The notes: generated by a model from the sequence alone, not told the origin. Shown: positions 19,787 through 31,575, counted from the stretch's first letter. The stretch: 35,848 nucleotides of DNA from Chlorokybus atmophyticus (GCA_009103225.1 RHPI01001819.1:1-35848), one strand, 5' to 3'. Made by a program: numbers and translations.

Positions 19787-20531
19787 GTTGCTCTCGCGAC
19801 ACATGGGAGTTGAACACACGATCAATTCGACAAAAGACAGCAACGTGACCATCATTGTGCACGATACAATGATTTCGTGCAAAGCATACAATATACTCGC
19901 AATGCAATTGTCAATGCGTGTGGCGAATGTGGCGAAATCGGCAGGTTATTTTGCCACGCATTGCTAGGCTATGTTAATGTAGCGTAGCAAATGCCCACCA
20001 CCGACACCGTGCGCAAGGCCGCAGCGCGCGACCTAGGAGTCTGGAGGCAGGAAGCGGCTGAAAGAAATGGACATGTAAATGCTACGACATTTGCAGTCCT
20101 AATGCGTTTGATAACGATGAATTGTTGTGGTTATCACACGACTTACGAAGCTGGGCAACGTGTCTTCGAGTCTCACGCGTCCACTTTTACAAAAAATCTG
20201 AGCTTGCAGCACGATTGTAGCAAATGTTTATCACAAGCACATGTTGCTCATCACGTCGCTTGCTCGAGAACAAATGTTTTGTTTGCAGTGAGTCTCAGCC
20301 GTGGATGAGTGTCCTCATTAAGGCTGTGCTAATAGCATAGGCTTGGCAGGACAGTGCAGAATGCACATCAAACGGCTGAGAGTGCGCGCTCGGCCACGTA
20401 GGTATAGGCGACACGTGGACGGCGTTGCGCAGCCCGGCGCCGTCACTGAGCTGCGGCAGTAGCTAACAGCAGCGGCGGCGGCGGCGGCGGCGCTAAGTGA
20501 GTCGGTTGTGGCGCGCACTTGAGCAAGCACA
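19787..20531. other. No firm gene; GC-rich end
   Basis: Mostly unassigned. From about 20360 the sequence turns GC-rich and contains a GGC run (about 20470-20492), which may be a promoter or 5' UTR of the candidate at 20532. Confidence 0.35.
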
Positions 20532-20753
20532 ATGGCGCTTACAGCGCCAAAGAGAACAACCACAAGTGCTGCTGCAGTGGCAGCAGCACTAGTCTTGCCA
20601 TGCACGGCAAGGTTGCCAGCTGCTCGGCCACTGGCTGTTGTCAAAAAGGCCAATACAGATGGCAACGGCGGCACCACGCCAAGCGCAAGGCCTGATGTCA
20701 AGACAGCGCATAAGAGGTGCGCACAGCGTGCTCCCCTCGCGTGCGTCCTCTGA
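20532..20753 (+). CDS. Candidate first exon with transit-peptide-like start
   Basis: From ATG 20532 (ACAATGG context) a frame of 73 codons encodes MALTAPKRTTTSAAAVAAAL, then RLPAARPLAVVKKANTDG. It is rich in Ala, Thr and Arg and poor in acidic residues, as in algal plastid or mitochondrial targeting peptides. It may continue by splicing at an AAGAG|GTGCGC donor near 20717. No downstream exon was found. The opposite strand also has a long Ala-rich frame (20318-20761), so base composition alone could explain both. Confidence 0.25.
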   Translation: MALTAPKRTTTSAAAVAAALVLPCTARLPAARPLAVVKKANTDGNGGTTPSARPDVKTAHKRCAQRAPLACVL

Positions 20754-22869
20754 CCCATCAAGAGGGGGTAGAAGCAGATAGATTCGTCAGCCTATCAGCT
20801 GGCGAGCTTCAATGCGTAAATGTCTTGCTGAATAAGCGCCTTGTGTTGCAGCCCCAACCCTTCTGCGCGCCGAGCTTAATTGGGAAATGTTTTGCAATTG
20901 CACGTTAACGTTGATCAATTAATGTAATTACATTTACATATAGCAGGTACTCATTGATGCTAAGTGATGACGGGTAACTCATCATCCATTGTCAAATACA
21001 CTTTGCAATGGTAAAACAACGCATGTGTATATGACTGCATATTGATATGCAGCCTACGAAAACAATACAATGGTGCATGACACATGCTATGTTACAAAGT
21101 ACACAATGTATTTAAACGAGATTATATAACATATATACATAAGTCATACAAATGTGTTCAGCAAAAGGCCATGTCCAAGACACGATAAACGCATAAGTTG
21201 AGTATGTGAACAAGTGTAGAGAATATGCAATGCTGTGCATGTGACTCACCATTGCACGTCCCATGCAACATACACTAGCACAATCACAGTCCACCATGGC
21301 AGCAACTTATTTCACCAGTGTGGCACACAGCAGTTAAATGTGTTAGAATTAACATGACTGTGAAATTATCATCACAGAATATTCATGACTATGAGCATAT
21401 GTTAATCGTGCAATTAGAATCAAGAGTGCGATTGAAAGCACCCATGTCGAATCAATACGTCGTACCCCTTGGAGTTGATATAAAACAAGATAAATGCCGC
21501 ATGCCTCATGACATACAAATTGCAATTCATGTGCAGCAATTCAGATAAACTTGTAAATGAGCCAACACGGCAATGTTTGCAACCAACTTGCCAGATCAAT
21601 TGGGACACATTTTATAACAAGAAAGATAGAAATTGGTTTAAAAACACGTAAACCTTAAGGATTTAAGCATACCTGCATCCTTAAATAGGTAAGCTTACTT
21701 AACATACTCATAGTTTTCGACAATGTATACCAACATAATAGAGTTGTTGTTTTCAACTTTGACCAATTCACATTTTTAAAACATCATGTTTCGTCCACGA
21801 ATTGCCCCCGTTTGATCGTGCAACACCCCACATGCTGTGCACGGTTGTGTATGTTGTGTACTTGTGCTAAGTTGTGCTGTCTCAGCATGTGTTTCTCTCT
21901 GTATTCAGTGACCGTCACTTGGTCCATAAATGATGCTTTGTGTGTGTACGCAGAATGATAGTGTATATGACATTTAAAGCGTTTATTGAAACACGCGTAG
22001 GCATGCCACATGCACACAGCAACACCACATCATTGCTATACAAGGTTGTACTTTTATACCACCGGGCTACACAACTATCACACTACTACCACCGCCCATC
22101 CCCGTTAGACATGTATAGGCATGAGGGGACGGTGGACAGCCTGCGGCATAGGCAAGCAATGTGTGACCAATAGCCACAAGCAACACCACCTGCGAAACGC
22201 ACAACCAGCAAGCTAGGTAGCTAGCAGCGGCAGCGAACAGGCCAAGTCAGCTTTAGCACCAGGCACAGCAGGCAGCAACAAGTACGATAGCAGTAGCGCG
22301 CTGGGCCCTCAGCAGCGCGTGAAGGCAGCAAGCAACCTCCGCTCCTCACCTACACAGGAGCGCACAGTGAGCCAGAAGCCGTTGGGCAACTGGACGTTGT
22401 GCCCATCCCATCTTTAAGGACTCCGGACTTTTAGGGTTAGGGCTCGCGAATCCCCCTTTGCTGCGTGCACAGTGCCAAACACAAAAGCATGCCGAGTGCC
22501 TTGCACATGACCTTGCACACTAGCTTAGTATGTTACTTGCATGCACTGCATCAGCATGGAATGTGAACAGACTTAGTTGACAAACACGCCAATACGGGTG
22601 ATGTTTAACAAAACACCAAGCTCTCAACAAGTTAGTATCAGCATACAAGTAACTGCATGCATGTTGACATGTTGTGGTTGTCACCTACACAACGGCCATT
22701 GGTCAACAGCCCAATTGGATTGCGCTATCCTTGGCGAGGCAGCTGCAGCAGCAGACCCCACGGACTCTTCCTCCTCCTCCGCCCACATCACCGCCTCCAC
22801 CCATAACCGCGTCGCACACCCCGCTGCGACTGCGTCGTTAGAATTGGCGCCCATTGGCGCGCAGCATGC
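20754..22869. other. Intergenic, no gene seen
   Basis: AT-rich between about 20900 and 22000, with only short frames. Bases 22431-22442 hold two TTAGGG units. No recognisable element was found. Confidence 0.4.
22431..22442 (+). repeat. Two-unit interstitial TTAGGG repeat
   Basis: TTAGGGTTAGGG within otherwise unrelated sequence. Short enough to be chance, but telomeric words recur at 359, 7824 and here. Confidence 0.6.
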
Positions 22870-23025
22870 ATGCGCACAGCATTAGCGTCGCTGTGCCTGG
22901 CGTCGACTCTCTCCCTAGCTACATTCAATCATGTGCATATGCACCAGCATCAGCTATACTTGGCGGTTATGTATAATGTGGATGTTGTCATGGTGGCTCC
23001 TGGAGATGGAGCCACATCGTGCTAT
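22870..23025 (+). CDS. Candidate signal-peptide first exon
   Basis: ATG 22870 opens 52 codons ending exactly at a strong donor (TGCTAT|GTAAGT, GT at 23026-23027). The start, MRTALASLCLASTLSLATFN, is a good signal peptide. After it come HVHMHQHQLYLAVMYNVDVV and a PGDGATSCY end. The following exons could not be located, so this is an orphan prediction for a secreted or membrane protein. An alternative is chance ORF plus chance donor. Confidence 0.3.
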
Positions 23026-23693
23026 GTAAGTTCTCCAACTACCGAGACAGATGCAGCATGCGCTTAGCATGACGGTGTCTTGGGTTGTGTTTGTGATGTA
23101 TGGTTGCACACAGCGAACGCTTGTGTCATACATGATAGTGTTTGTTGGATGTACCTACATGCGCCACGTGGATTGGCGAAGGAGGCGTGCCATCTGAGCA
23201 TGGCGCAAGTGTATATGACTATGTCAACTGACAGTACAAGTTTAACTCATAACACACCATGGCTCAACTGAAGTAGTCTGCTAGTTGTGGTGAATGACTG
23301 TGTCTGCGTGTGATGATGATTGTGACTTGTAGAAGCTGACAAGTATGGCTGCTGGAAAGCCAAGTACATGATTCTTCATACCTCGCTTGTATCATGGCAT
23401 TGCACTCCCTATAAAACAACCAACCAATGACACAGCAGCAAGACACAGGGCGGGACAAGCAAGCAAAGTGATTTAGGCGCGGGCAAAAGCTAGCTGCATA
23501 CACTAACTACATGCAGTGCGGCGGATGCCCGGGTGGCAAGCAGACAGTTCCTATGTATGATGCAAGAGCAACCCTATCCACATCTACTGTACATAGGTAG
23601 CCATTTACGAGCTGACCTAATGTCATATTTTTCATCTAATCCAACAGGGTTAGGGGGGGAGGACGACCTACAAAACTGTTACCATGGTATGAA
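23026..23693. other. No gene seen
   Basis: Unassigned sequence downstream of the 3' end of the DUF506 gene. No frame was supported. Confidence 0.4.
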
Positions 23694-25013
23694 TCATCCA
23701 CGGCAGATAAGGGGTGCAGCGAACAAGCCACCGTGCACACGGCGGCTGTGAATGTGATGAAACACATCCGGCAAGGGAGGGGTTGGCACTGTATTTGCCG
23801 GCGAGGCGCGCTCAAAACGGGGTGCAGCGTTGTGCTCTCCTAACTGTGGCTCTAGCTGGAACCCCGGAGGCAGCGCCTGTCGAGTCAGCTGCCCGCTGTT
23901 CTTCTTTCGCCCTGCGCAGCGGCAAGCCACAGGGAACCACCTTGCCAGGTAACCCTGCTTGCCTCTCCATGGAGGGAGAGCCAGAGACTGCTCACTGAAA
24001 GACTCTGCAATCTGACAAACCACCAAGGGTTAGTCGATTGGATATCACCAAGAATCAGTCGATGGAACATCTGGCATACCACAACCAACAACAAAATACA
24101 AAACTCTGCAAGCTGAGAAGCAAGCAGTTATGCACCTGTTCAGCCAGAAATGTGACAACGCTGCGGAGCTGCTTGCGATCTCCAATGAAAATCTCAGGCA
24201 AAATCTCGAGAATGCGCTGGTAGCCCAGTGCAGGCCGTGCAACAGCAAACTGCTGGCGCAGGTTGACGTCAATGATAATGGGTGCTTGTGTGGGATGGGT
24301 GTAGGCACTCTCCCCAGCGCAGCCATCAACCTCCAGGAAGGTGTGGTTGTGGGTCCCCTGGCAGTAGCAGTTGGCCGCCGTTGACACCAGCTTGACCAAA
24401 TAGCCATACTGCGCCCAAAGCGCTGTGGCGAGCTGCTGCAAGTCAACTGACTCGGAGGCAAGGCTGTCCACAGCTTCGTGAACATCACCAAGCAGCTGCA
24501 AAAACACAGATCGCACGACAGATCGTCAGTAAAACAGCTGACACTGGCAACTCCCAGGCAATCTATATGTAATGTGGGATGGGAGCTGGCATCCAAAGGA
24601 CAGTGAGAGTGGGCTACCTGCCGAGTGAAGGCGTCTTGGACTTGCAGGTAGCGCTGAAGGGTCTGCACACGTACATTGAGCTGCCGCTGCAGGGCGGCGC
24701 AGGCCTCCTGACCGCAGTCGCAATCGTAGCTGTCGTCCTCATAGGCGAAGAGGTCCTCAAATTCCATGTCGTCAGAGGCAGGGTACTCGGTAGTGACAGC
24801 GTCGCCCATCTCGGACTCCCTGTCATGGTCGTTGGCAGCCGTCCAGGAGCAGCCCAGTGACCGCCCGCACTCGCAGACCATCCTGCCGCTGACGGTGGGT
24901 GCCTCAGCCCCACCGCCTCTGCCTCCCGCTGCTCCCAGCTGCAAATCGACAGCCTCCACGTCGCTGTCCAAGCTGTTCCTGGTCGACCCGCTGCGGTACA
25001 CAGAGCGCCCCAT
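23694..25013 (-). CDS. DUF506 / PDDEXK_6 family protein
   Basis: Three minus-strand exons: 25013-24618, 24495-24136 and 24011-23694. All junctions are GT-AG and phase 0 (donors GTAGCC and GTGCAT; acceptors TTTTTGCAG and TTTGTCAG). Stop is TGA 23694-23696. The product has 357 residues. Residues 80-100 are acidic and contain a Cys pair (DDMEFEDLFAYEDDSYDCDC). Exon 2 carries the family core: ALWAQYGYLVKLV, then FLEVD, then IIIDVNLRQQFAVARP (about 205-220) and GYQRILEILPEIFIGD. Exon 3 gives SLALPPWRGKQGYLARWFP (about 261-279), the usual C-terminal LPPWR block. Spacing across the exon 2-3 junction equals that of plant members, which supports the splice. A tail of about 78 residues beyond WFP is extra. 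The family is green-lineage specific and predicted to have a PD-(D/E)xK nuclease-like fold. Biochemical function is not established. Confidence 0.9.
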
Positions 25014-25059
25014 GACTGCAGCTACCTTGACCTGGGCCGCCGCCTGTGCCTCTTGCTGC

Positions 25060-25077
25060 TCACGCTGCGGGCGCCAT
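25060..25077 (-). promoter_or_regulatory. Possible upstream ORF of the DUF506 gene
   Basis: On the minus strand, ATG at 25077 opens a five-codon frame (MAPAA) ending at TGA 25060-25062, 46 bases before the main ATG at 25013. If it lies in the 5' UTR it could reduce translation of the main frame. Confidence 0.35.
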
Positions 25078-25167
25078 ATTGTCTCGTCTCAGCAAGGATT
25101 CCTCTAACCTTCTAGCAAAGCTCAAGCAGGCCAACCTTCAGAGCAAAGGCAGATACGTCACTTGCGC

Positions 25168-25224
25168 CGCCGCCGCCACCGCCGCCCACCACGCCCTCGC
25201 CGACACCGCCGCCACCGCCGGAAT
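25168..25224 (+). repeat. GCC-rich trinucleotide tract
   Basis: CGCCGCCGCCGCCACCGCCGCCC and a second CGCCGCCACCGCCGG upstream of the DUF506 gene. Probably within its promoter or 5' UTR. Confidence 0.7.
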
Positions 25225-25365
25225 TTAACCTATTTGTAACTGCGGGAGAATTACACGACGTAAGCAGCTAAACACGCAGGACCCAGACCTCGAAAGGTCG
25301 CATCATTCCCTAATTCGTGCCGAATACAGCAATAGGCATTGGCCATTCATTATTCATAAAGAAAA

Positions 25366-25530
25366 ATGGATGCCGATGCTGCACGGGGAGCGGCGCCCGA
25401 GGCGCCTGACAACCGATACCTTGCAGCACCTTTTCAGGAAAGCGGCTGTCTGCCATTTCATCTCATGTCAATTCATTCCTTTATTGGGTTCAGCAGACGC
25501 GTACAAGTCAGAGGTCCGAATATGGAATAG
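25366..25530 (+). CDS. Weak candidate small ORF or first exon
   Basis: ATG 25366 in a good AAAAATGG context opens 54 codons (MDADAARGAAPEAPDNRYLA...) to TAG 25528. It is divergent from the DUF506 gene, with about 350 bases between starts. The start is Ala/Asp-rich and protein-like, the second half less so. It could be a first exon spliced before the stop. No family was recognised. Confidence 0.2.
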   Translation: MDADAARGAAPEAPDNRYLAAPFQESGCLPFHLMSIHSFIGFSRRVQVRGPNME

Positions 25531-26376
25531 ACCTCTGTGTGTGCGGATTCCGTGCCACGATGTAAACGTCAGCAAAACGGTACTCCCGCGGCCAGCTCAC
25601 TGGCTTTACTACTGGTGGATGTCAACAGCCCCTTTGCGGACATACCGTCCGGACATTTGCGGATATCCGCTAGGCGGGAGCAGCGATCCGTTGCTCTCTT
25701 TTGGATACGGTGCAAGTGGTATCTAGCGAGCTAATGCCGTTGCAGTAGAATATGCGAGATGCGTGTTCTGTTACGCTCTAGGCAATCGATTACGAAGGTA
25801 CTTGGCCTGCAGCGATGCCCGGATGCGGCCGCGAGGCGCTGCTGCACAATGCGTACCGCAACAGGGCTTTTTACTACTGCCCAAACGTAGTCTGACAAAT
25901 CTGACGTCAACGCACCGTCAGCGCGCCTGCTGTGCTAGAGCAGTGCACCTGCGACATGTGCGTGTCGTACTGGGACACGCACGAGCGTGTGGCTTACTAA
26001 CGACGGGAGGGCGCCTTGCTTGGGAACAGGACGCGGGCTGTCACGTCAATTATTACAAGTCAGTTGCGGCATTTACATCGCCCGCCCGACCTAGCAACGA
26101 CCTATCGAGATATTCCGTCACCATATCCATATCCAAGCCTCTGTCAGAATGGAGCAGTACGTGTAGCCTGCGTGATGCGTCACGCCTGCGGCGTTGCGCT
26201 TGGTGCAGCAGCTCTGACAAACCACACATCATTGCGCATCAATTACTGTGAGAAGATGTGGGACGCATTGGCATTTTTGGGCTCTCAGCGTGCGGCGCAC
26301 TTTTGGCACGTGGATGAACAGAGCCCATTGCTCGTCAACTGGGAATCGCCGCATAGCACCGGCATGGCATCCTGGT
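25531..26376. other. No firm gene
   Basis: Several overlapping open frames exist on the + strand but none has clear protein character throughout. A short piece at about 25930-26000 (LEQCTCDMCVSYWDTHERVA) looks coding-like but is bounded by stops. Confidence 0.3.
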
Positions 26377-26505
26377 AGCGTGCCAGTGGCAAGTCGCCAC
26401 TGGCACGCTGCTTCAGTGGCGAATGCCACTGGCACAGGCGCACCAGAATATTTGTGGCAAGTGACATGCCGCAAATTGCCTGGGCCAGTGGCGACCGCTG
26501 GCCCA
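26377..26505. repeat. Cluster of hairpins built on CCAGTGGC
   Basis: Three inverted repeats in 129 bases. At 26377-26409, a perfect 14-bp stem AGCGTGCCAGTGGC has the loop AAGTC. At 26414-26431, CAGTGGC has the loop GAAT. At about 26480-26505, TGGGCCAG pairs with CTGGCCCA. The word GCCACTGG or its complement recurs throughout. Confidence 0.88.
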
Positions 26506-27083
26506 TGCCTGACACACACAGCCTGTATGACACAGGGCCGCTCGTCGAGCGGCTGTTGTATTCAACCGATCTGCCATTGACTCATGTCGCCTGATAGGTA
26601 ACAGCTAGGCCCGAATGTTGGGCTCAATGCTTTTTTTCTCCTCGTCTCGTGCTAGGTATGATCCAAGGCATGTATGGTGTGGGCTCACCATGTCATTCGG
26701 ATGCTTTGCGCACATTGCATGTGGTTTACGTGAATGCGCATGGCGGCACCTTGCAATACTGTATATATATATATATATATACATGTATATATATATATAT
26801 ATATAATACAATATATAGCTGGCCCATGCCTGACACACACAGCCTGTGTGACACACGGCCGCTTGTCGAGCGACTGTTATATTCAACTGATCTGCTATTG
26901 ACTCAAGTCGCTTGATAGGTAACAGCTAAACCCGAATGTTGGGCTCAATGCTTTTTTCTCCTCGTCTCGCGCTAGGTATGATCCAAGGCATGTATGGTGT
27001 GGGCTCACCATGCCATTCGCATGCTTTGCGCACATTGCACGTGGTTTACATGAATGCGCATGGCGGCACCTTGCAATACTGTA
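26498..27083. repeat. Tandem duplication of about 320 bp ending in AT microsatellites
   Basis: GCTGGCCCATGCCTGACACA starts a unit near 26498 and again near 26818. Each unit runs through GGTATGATCCAAGGCATGTA to CCTTGCAATACTGTAT and then enters an AT-rich microsatellite (26760-26815; from 27083). The units are about 93% alike by eye. Confidence 0.9.
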
Positions 27084-27233
27084 TTATTTATATATATCTA
27101 TAGATCTATATATATATATATATATAATTTAATATATATAATATATAATAAATGTATAACTAATATATATACTTATATATATATATATATATATATTAGA
27201 TTATATATAGTTATATTTTTTTATATATATATA
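27083..27233. repeat. AT-rich microsatellite block
   Basis: Long runs of TA and imperfect TATATA/ATATAT separated by short interruptions. It likely arose by expansion at the end of the preceding duplicated unit. Confidence 0.92.
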
Positions 27234-27409
27234 GCCTTGTGGTGTCAGCCTCGCAAAACCCATAACCAAGTAGGTCCGGTTTACACTTGGTCTCGTGTCT
27301 TGCTAGGCATTGCAAGGTGCTATTGCGCACCAGTTACGCACTGCATATATTGCGTAACTTCATGCCACTTTGTGACAGTGCAGCGGCTCCTCCGACATTG
27401 CGAGGTGTG

Positions 27410-27677
<268 letters not shown>

Positions 27678-27955
27678 TTGAAGAGGGCCGTGCAGTCATC
27701 CTCTCCTTCCTTGGTGTGGATACTTAGCGTGGGAAGGTGTTCCCGAGATACTTCCAGTGCTGTGGAGACTCTCATGTGAGGTACTGCGCCATTGGTGCTG
27801 ACACTTCCATCAATGACGTGTGATAATTCTTATGCTTGTGCATATGTTTGTCAAGCGGCACGCAAGTAAGTAAGTGTGAAAATGTCACGATAAACATGCG
27901 TTGGATATATAAGCCAAGCATGAAATACGTGTACCTTGGAGTGCAAGATGCATGT

Positions 27956-28075
27956 TCTTCATGAAATTCTTACCACGAAACATATGAGCATTGCATGAGA
28001 TGGAAATTCTTACCATCTTCATGAAATTCTTACCACGAAACATATGAGCATTGTATGAGATGGAAAGTCTATGTG
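27956..28075. repeat. 60-bp tandem duplication
   Basis: TCTTCATGAAATTCTTACCA begins at 27956 and at 28016. The two units share ACGAAACATATGAGCATTG and differ at a few bases. Confidence 0.92.
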
Positions 28076-30155
28076 CTATCAATGTGTACAAGTGAATATG
28101 CAATCTTTCTGTTTATCGTGAAAAAGGTGTAATAGTTTTCGTGCTAGCTCTATTTACTCGGCGAATGCCATGAACGTCCACGTATCGAGCGAGGCGGACG
28201 TTCATAGCTGATACATAAGGATAAGTAGCGCAAACGCCCTTTGTAAGTTATTGTCCACACATTGCTTAATCAAAGGTATAGCGTAAACGGCGTGAATAAT
28301 CAGGATTTTTGGGGGTCCCATAATTACCCATAGCGTATTAGATTTGTGTCTATTCAATCGACGCGCAGCGTGACAATTTTCAAGTTGTGATAAGCCAGAT
28401 TTAAAGTTCAATCGCAATCCGTAATATAGCGAATTGCGAATTGGTAATGTACAAAAATGGCATGCAGAAGCGGACAGCAATCTCGATAAAACTTCCTTAA
28501 CCATGGCACACATCCATTCCTCAGTGCGGAGAGCACGTGTACGAGTCTGTTATGAGGGTGAGCGCTATGGTCCCACCTTTATCGGAGCTTGCAATTGGCA
28601 AGTGACTATGAAGTACAATCACCAGCTGCATTTATGTTCATAACTTTCTTGCTTGCGCGCAAGTTTAGCGTCGCGTTCCTCAACTATGGTCCCCATTTGT
28701 AAAAATACAATGTAGGCCCGATGGTGATTCTTAAGTAAAAATATATGCACAATCATTGCGGCGCTGTAACGCTTTCTCTTGCTCACTCGTTGCTACAAAC
28801 GTGCAAAGTCTTGGAAGCGTTTTTAAGTATATTTAGATAAACTAAAGGACCAATACTGTTAATTCAATATATACCAAGCTCCTGCGAAATGCGCAAGGTG
28901 AGTCAGCAGGTTGAGAATTGCACACTTACAACATTGTTTGCTTGTAATGTGACATTAAGCATGCATTTTATGCCTGGCACGTTGCGGCTAAGGTGAGCAA
29001 GCAGCGCAAGAAGGATGGCACAAACCCAAGCACACCCTCCAAAGAATTAACTTCAAAAGAGCATGGAACTTAGCACGCGGGGGGTATTTTAGCCAATATC
29101 ACAGAAGCAAAAGCGTGCAACTCAGCAAGATAAAGTAGCTTAAGCTCAGATATCATAGCATGCAATAACACTTGTGTTGGGCTGCCACTTTTAATGTCGG
29201 TGGTTGTTTGATTGCCAATGTTTAAATGTGCTGTGCTTGCGTCTGCTAAAGGTGGCCATCATCTTTAGTACTGGTTGGCGTTGTGTTATATGCAGGATTC
29301 TCTTGCAGTTGAGAAGGTGCCCAAGTTTGAAAGGCATGCTCTGCAAAAAAAATATTCGTCTACAATTGCACACCACTTTTGCTTTAAGAAGCTGCACTGA
29401 GTGGAAGCGTACATGACCATAGGCTTGCTGAGGGTACGCCTCCTCTTTGATTTTATCTGCATGCAAAATGGAGGTTTTTCAACAATTCAAGGCAGTTGCC
29501 ATGTTCGGCATCTACTTATTACAGTATATGTAGACATGCAACTGCCTAACGCGGACGAGGGTAAGAGGGAAGAACGCTAGTGAGTAGAGGCAACGACGCA
29601 AATGAGGTCGGGGATGAAAAAGCCCGGAAAATAGAAGGCGGATCTTTTCAGCACTAATGGAGAAGAGGGAGAGGGGTGGAGGGACCAGAGCATAGGTAAA
29701 TGGGATAGAGAATACAGGAAGAGGGCTAAGAGAGAGCGGAGGGATGCCATACTATTGTTGGAATGAAAGGGACCAGGTTGGTGAGAAGGTTGTTGAAGCC
29801 TCAAATAGACTGGAACTTGTCAAAGGCAAGGAGGCGTTTATCCTCAAAGCTGAAGTGGAGGTAGCATGTTGCCGGTCTCTTTTTGCGTGTTGTAGGATGA
29901 AGTGGGAGAGGGCGGATATGCGCTGCTGAAAGGAGGTTGTCAAATTGTCGAACCTACACCTATTGCGGGAGACGAAGATCTACCAGAGCAATATGGGAAA
30001 CACAATGCACCACATGTGGCGGAGGTGTGAAGGACCGTGGGGAGGGTGTAGCAGGAGAGAGGCCACGTACAAGTGTAGCAAGCCTCCGCAAAGGCTTGAC
30101 CACAGGTGCTGGAATTAAGCCCACACACTATAAATCACCTAGTTAAAAATTAACA
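28076..30155. other. No gene seen
   Basis: Only short unsupported frames on both strands. Bases 29560-30060 are purine-rich on the + strand (GAGG, GGGAGAGG words), which gives a charged Lys/Glu-rich frame on + and a Leu/Ser-rich frame on minus. Neither has start, splice or family support. Confidence 0.35.
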
Positions 30156-30328
30156 TTGATTGTACCAACAGATGTGTTGATTAATGCAGGTGGCAGGGTG
30201 ATATAGACGTCAAAAACCAACTCATATGCTGACCAAATCAATGTTTGCATTGATTTGTATTTCATGTGATTAAGTTCCAGTTGACCTAGATGTTGGTCAA
30301 ATAAATCTGTTGTTATATACAACAATCA
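30156..30328. mobile_element. MITE-like foldback element
   Basis: The ends are imperfect inverted repeats: 30156-30173 (TTGATTGTACCAACAGAT) against 30305-30328 (ATCTGTTG...CAACAATCA). The centre holds a perfect hairpin at 30234-30257 (CAAATCAATG, loop TTTG). The element is about 173 bp, AT-rich and non-coding. No target duplication was clear. Confidence 0.35.
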
Positions 30329-31575
30329 GCTTATCATGGTTGCGTGACGTTGAGTAGCGCACAAGATGTGCAACTCAAACTTCAATAAACTGTATGCCAA
30401 TGTTTCTAATGTTTTAACACTGTGGTTGTTGCTGTCAATTAACAATCGTTGACTTTAAGCGCTCCAGATGTAACATACATGGTTATGGGACATGCTTAGG
30501 GCATGTGGCTCCCCCTAAGACAGTGACTTTTGCTGCCGTAGCCTAGTGATTAACTCGCCGATGTTACACCAGAATACAGTGCATCTGTGATTCTTAGACA
30601 TCACTGTCAAACATGCACAAGCATTTCATTAATACCAAGAGTAAGTAGGAAGCATTTGGGTTCCGACTTCCACTGTGTAGAGCTAACCAAGCAAACAAAC
30701 TACATGGTTCCGCCTCTCTTCCTCTCGTTATTGTTGATGGCATCGTCTTCATGCTCAGTGTCATGCGTATGTTGTAAAATAAGAATTGATCATTTTGCAA
30801 TTGGTGTGAAGGCCTGATTATGCAATTGAGCACAAGAGTGCCGTAACTGCACTTGCGCATGCTGGTTGCAGTTTGCATGCATGTGCCTTGAATGACATTA
30901 GTGAACACATGTTAGTAGCAACAAACAGAACATGCCAGCATGCTTGCCTCTATGACTATGTGTGTACGCATGCATGCATAATGCTGTGTATGTATGCGTG
31001 CGTACGCACGTGAACGTGCGCGCACGCATGCAGCGCATGCCTGTGCGTGCGTGTGTGCACATGCGCGACAATCACTGAGTATGACGGCTTGTATTGTGAT
31101 TGTAATACTACTTAACACATAATAGTATTAGTATTTGCATTATTAGGCTGTGTGTAACGCAATGGCATGCTGATGAGCAAGCGGTCAATTACGATAACTA
31201 CTAGACGATAATGAAAAGGCTTGTAAGCTTATGGCGTTAAAGTTGTGTCATCCAAGTGATTACAATGCGCAAGCAAAGTTCTATTCAACAACGGCATGTG
31301 TATACGCTTGTCAAAAGCGTAACACCAATCCAAGTTCATGTGAATGCACGTATATAGCAGCTTCGCTACACGTTTGGACTGTTGATGCATATGTAGTCAT
31401 CCAACACAAGTGCACCAACCTGTAAGCACGGCCTGCTCGCCTATAGCCTAGCTACATTGGGAGGTCTGCCGCAGACTCGTTAGCGGCTAACGGGCCGATA
31501 GATGCCTTACAGCTGCGGCCTTTGAATCCGCTAAGCGAATCTCATATATGTATCGTGACCGTCATCCTTATGCAG
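30329..31575. other. No gene seen
   Basis: Unassigned sequence. It includes the alternating purine-pyrimidine block listed separately. Confidence 0.35.
30955..31065. repeat. Alternating purine-pyrimidine tract
   Basis: Dense TGCGTGCGTACGCACG, GTGCGCGCACGCATGC and GCGTGCGTGTGTGCAC words with few breaks. This composition favours left-handed DNA under supercoiling. Confidence 0.7.

Noticed and set aside
20318-20761. 147-codon minus-strand Ala-rich frame
   Set aside because: It mirrors a GC-rich region with a GGC run. No domain was seen, and the + strand frame from 20532 is slightly more plausible.
24045-25107. Single 322-codon minus-strand frame across the DUF506 locus
   Set aside because: It reads through an intron and leaves the family frame. 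The spliced three-exon model fits the family far better.
29560-30130. Charged + strand and Leu/Ser-rich minus-strand frames
   Set aside because: They come from a purine-rich strand bias and have no splice or family support.
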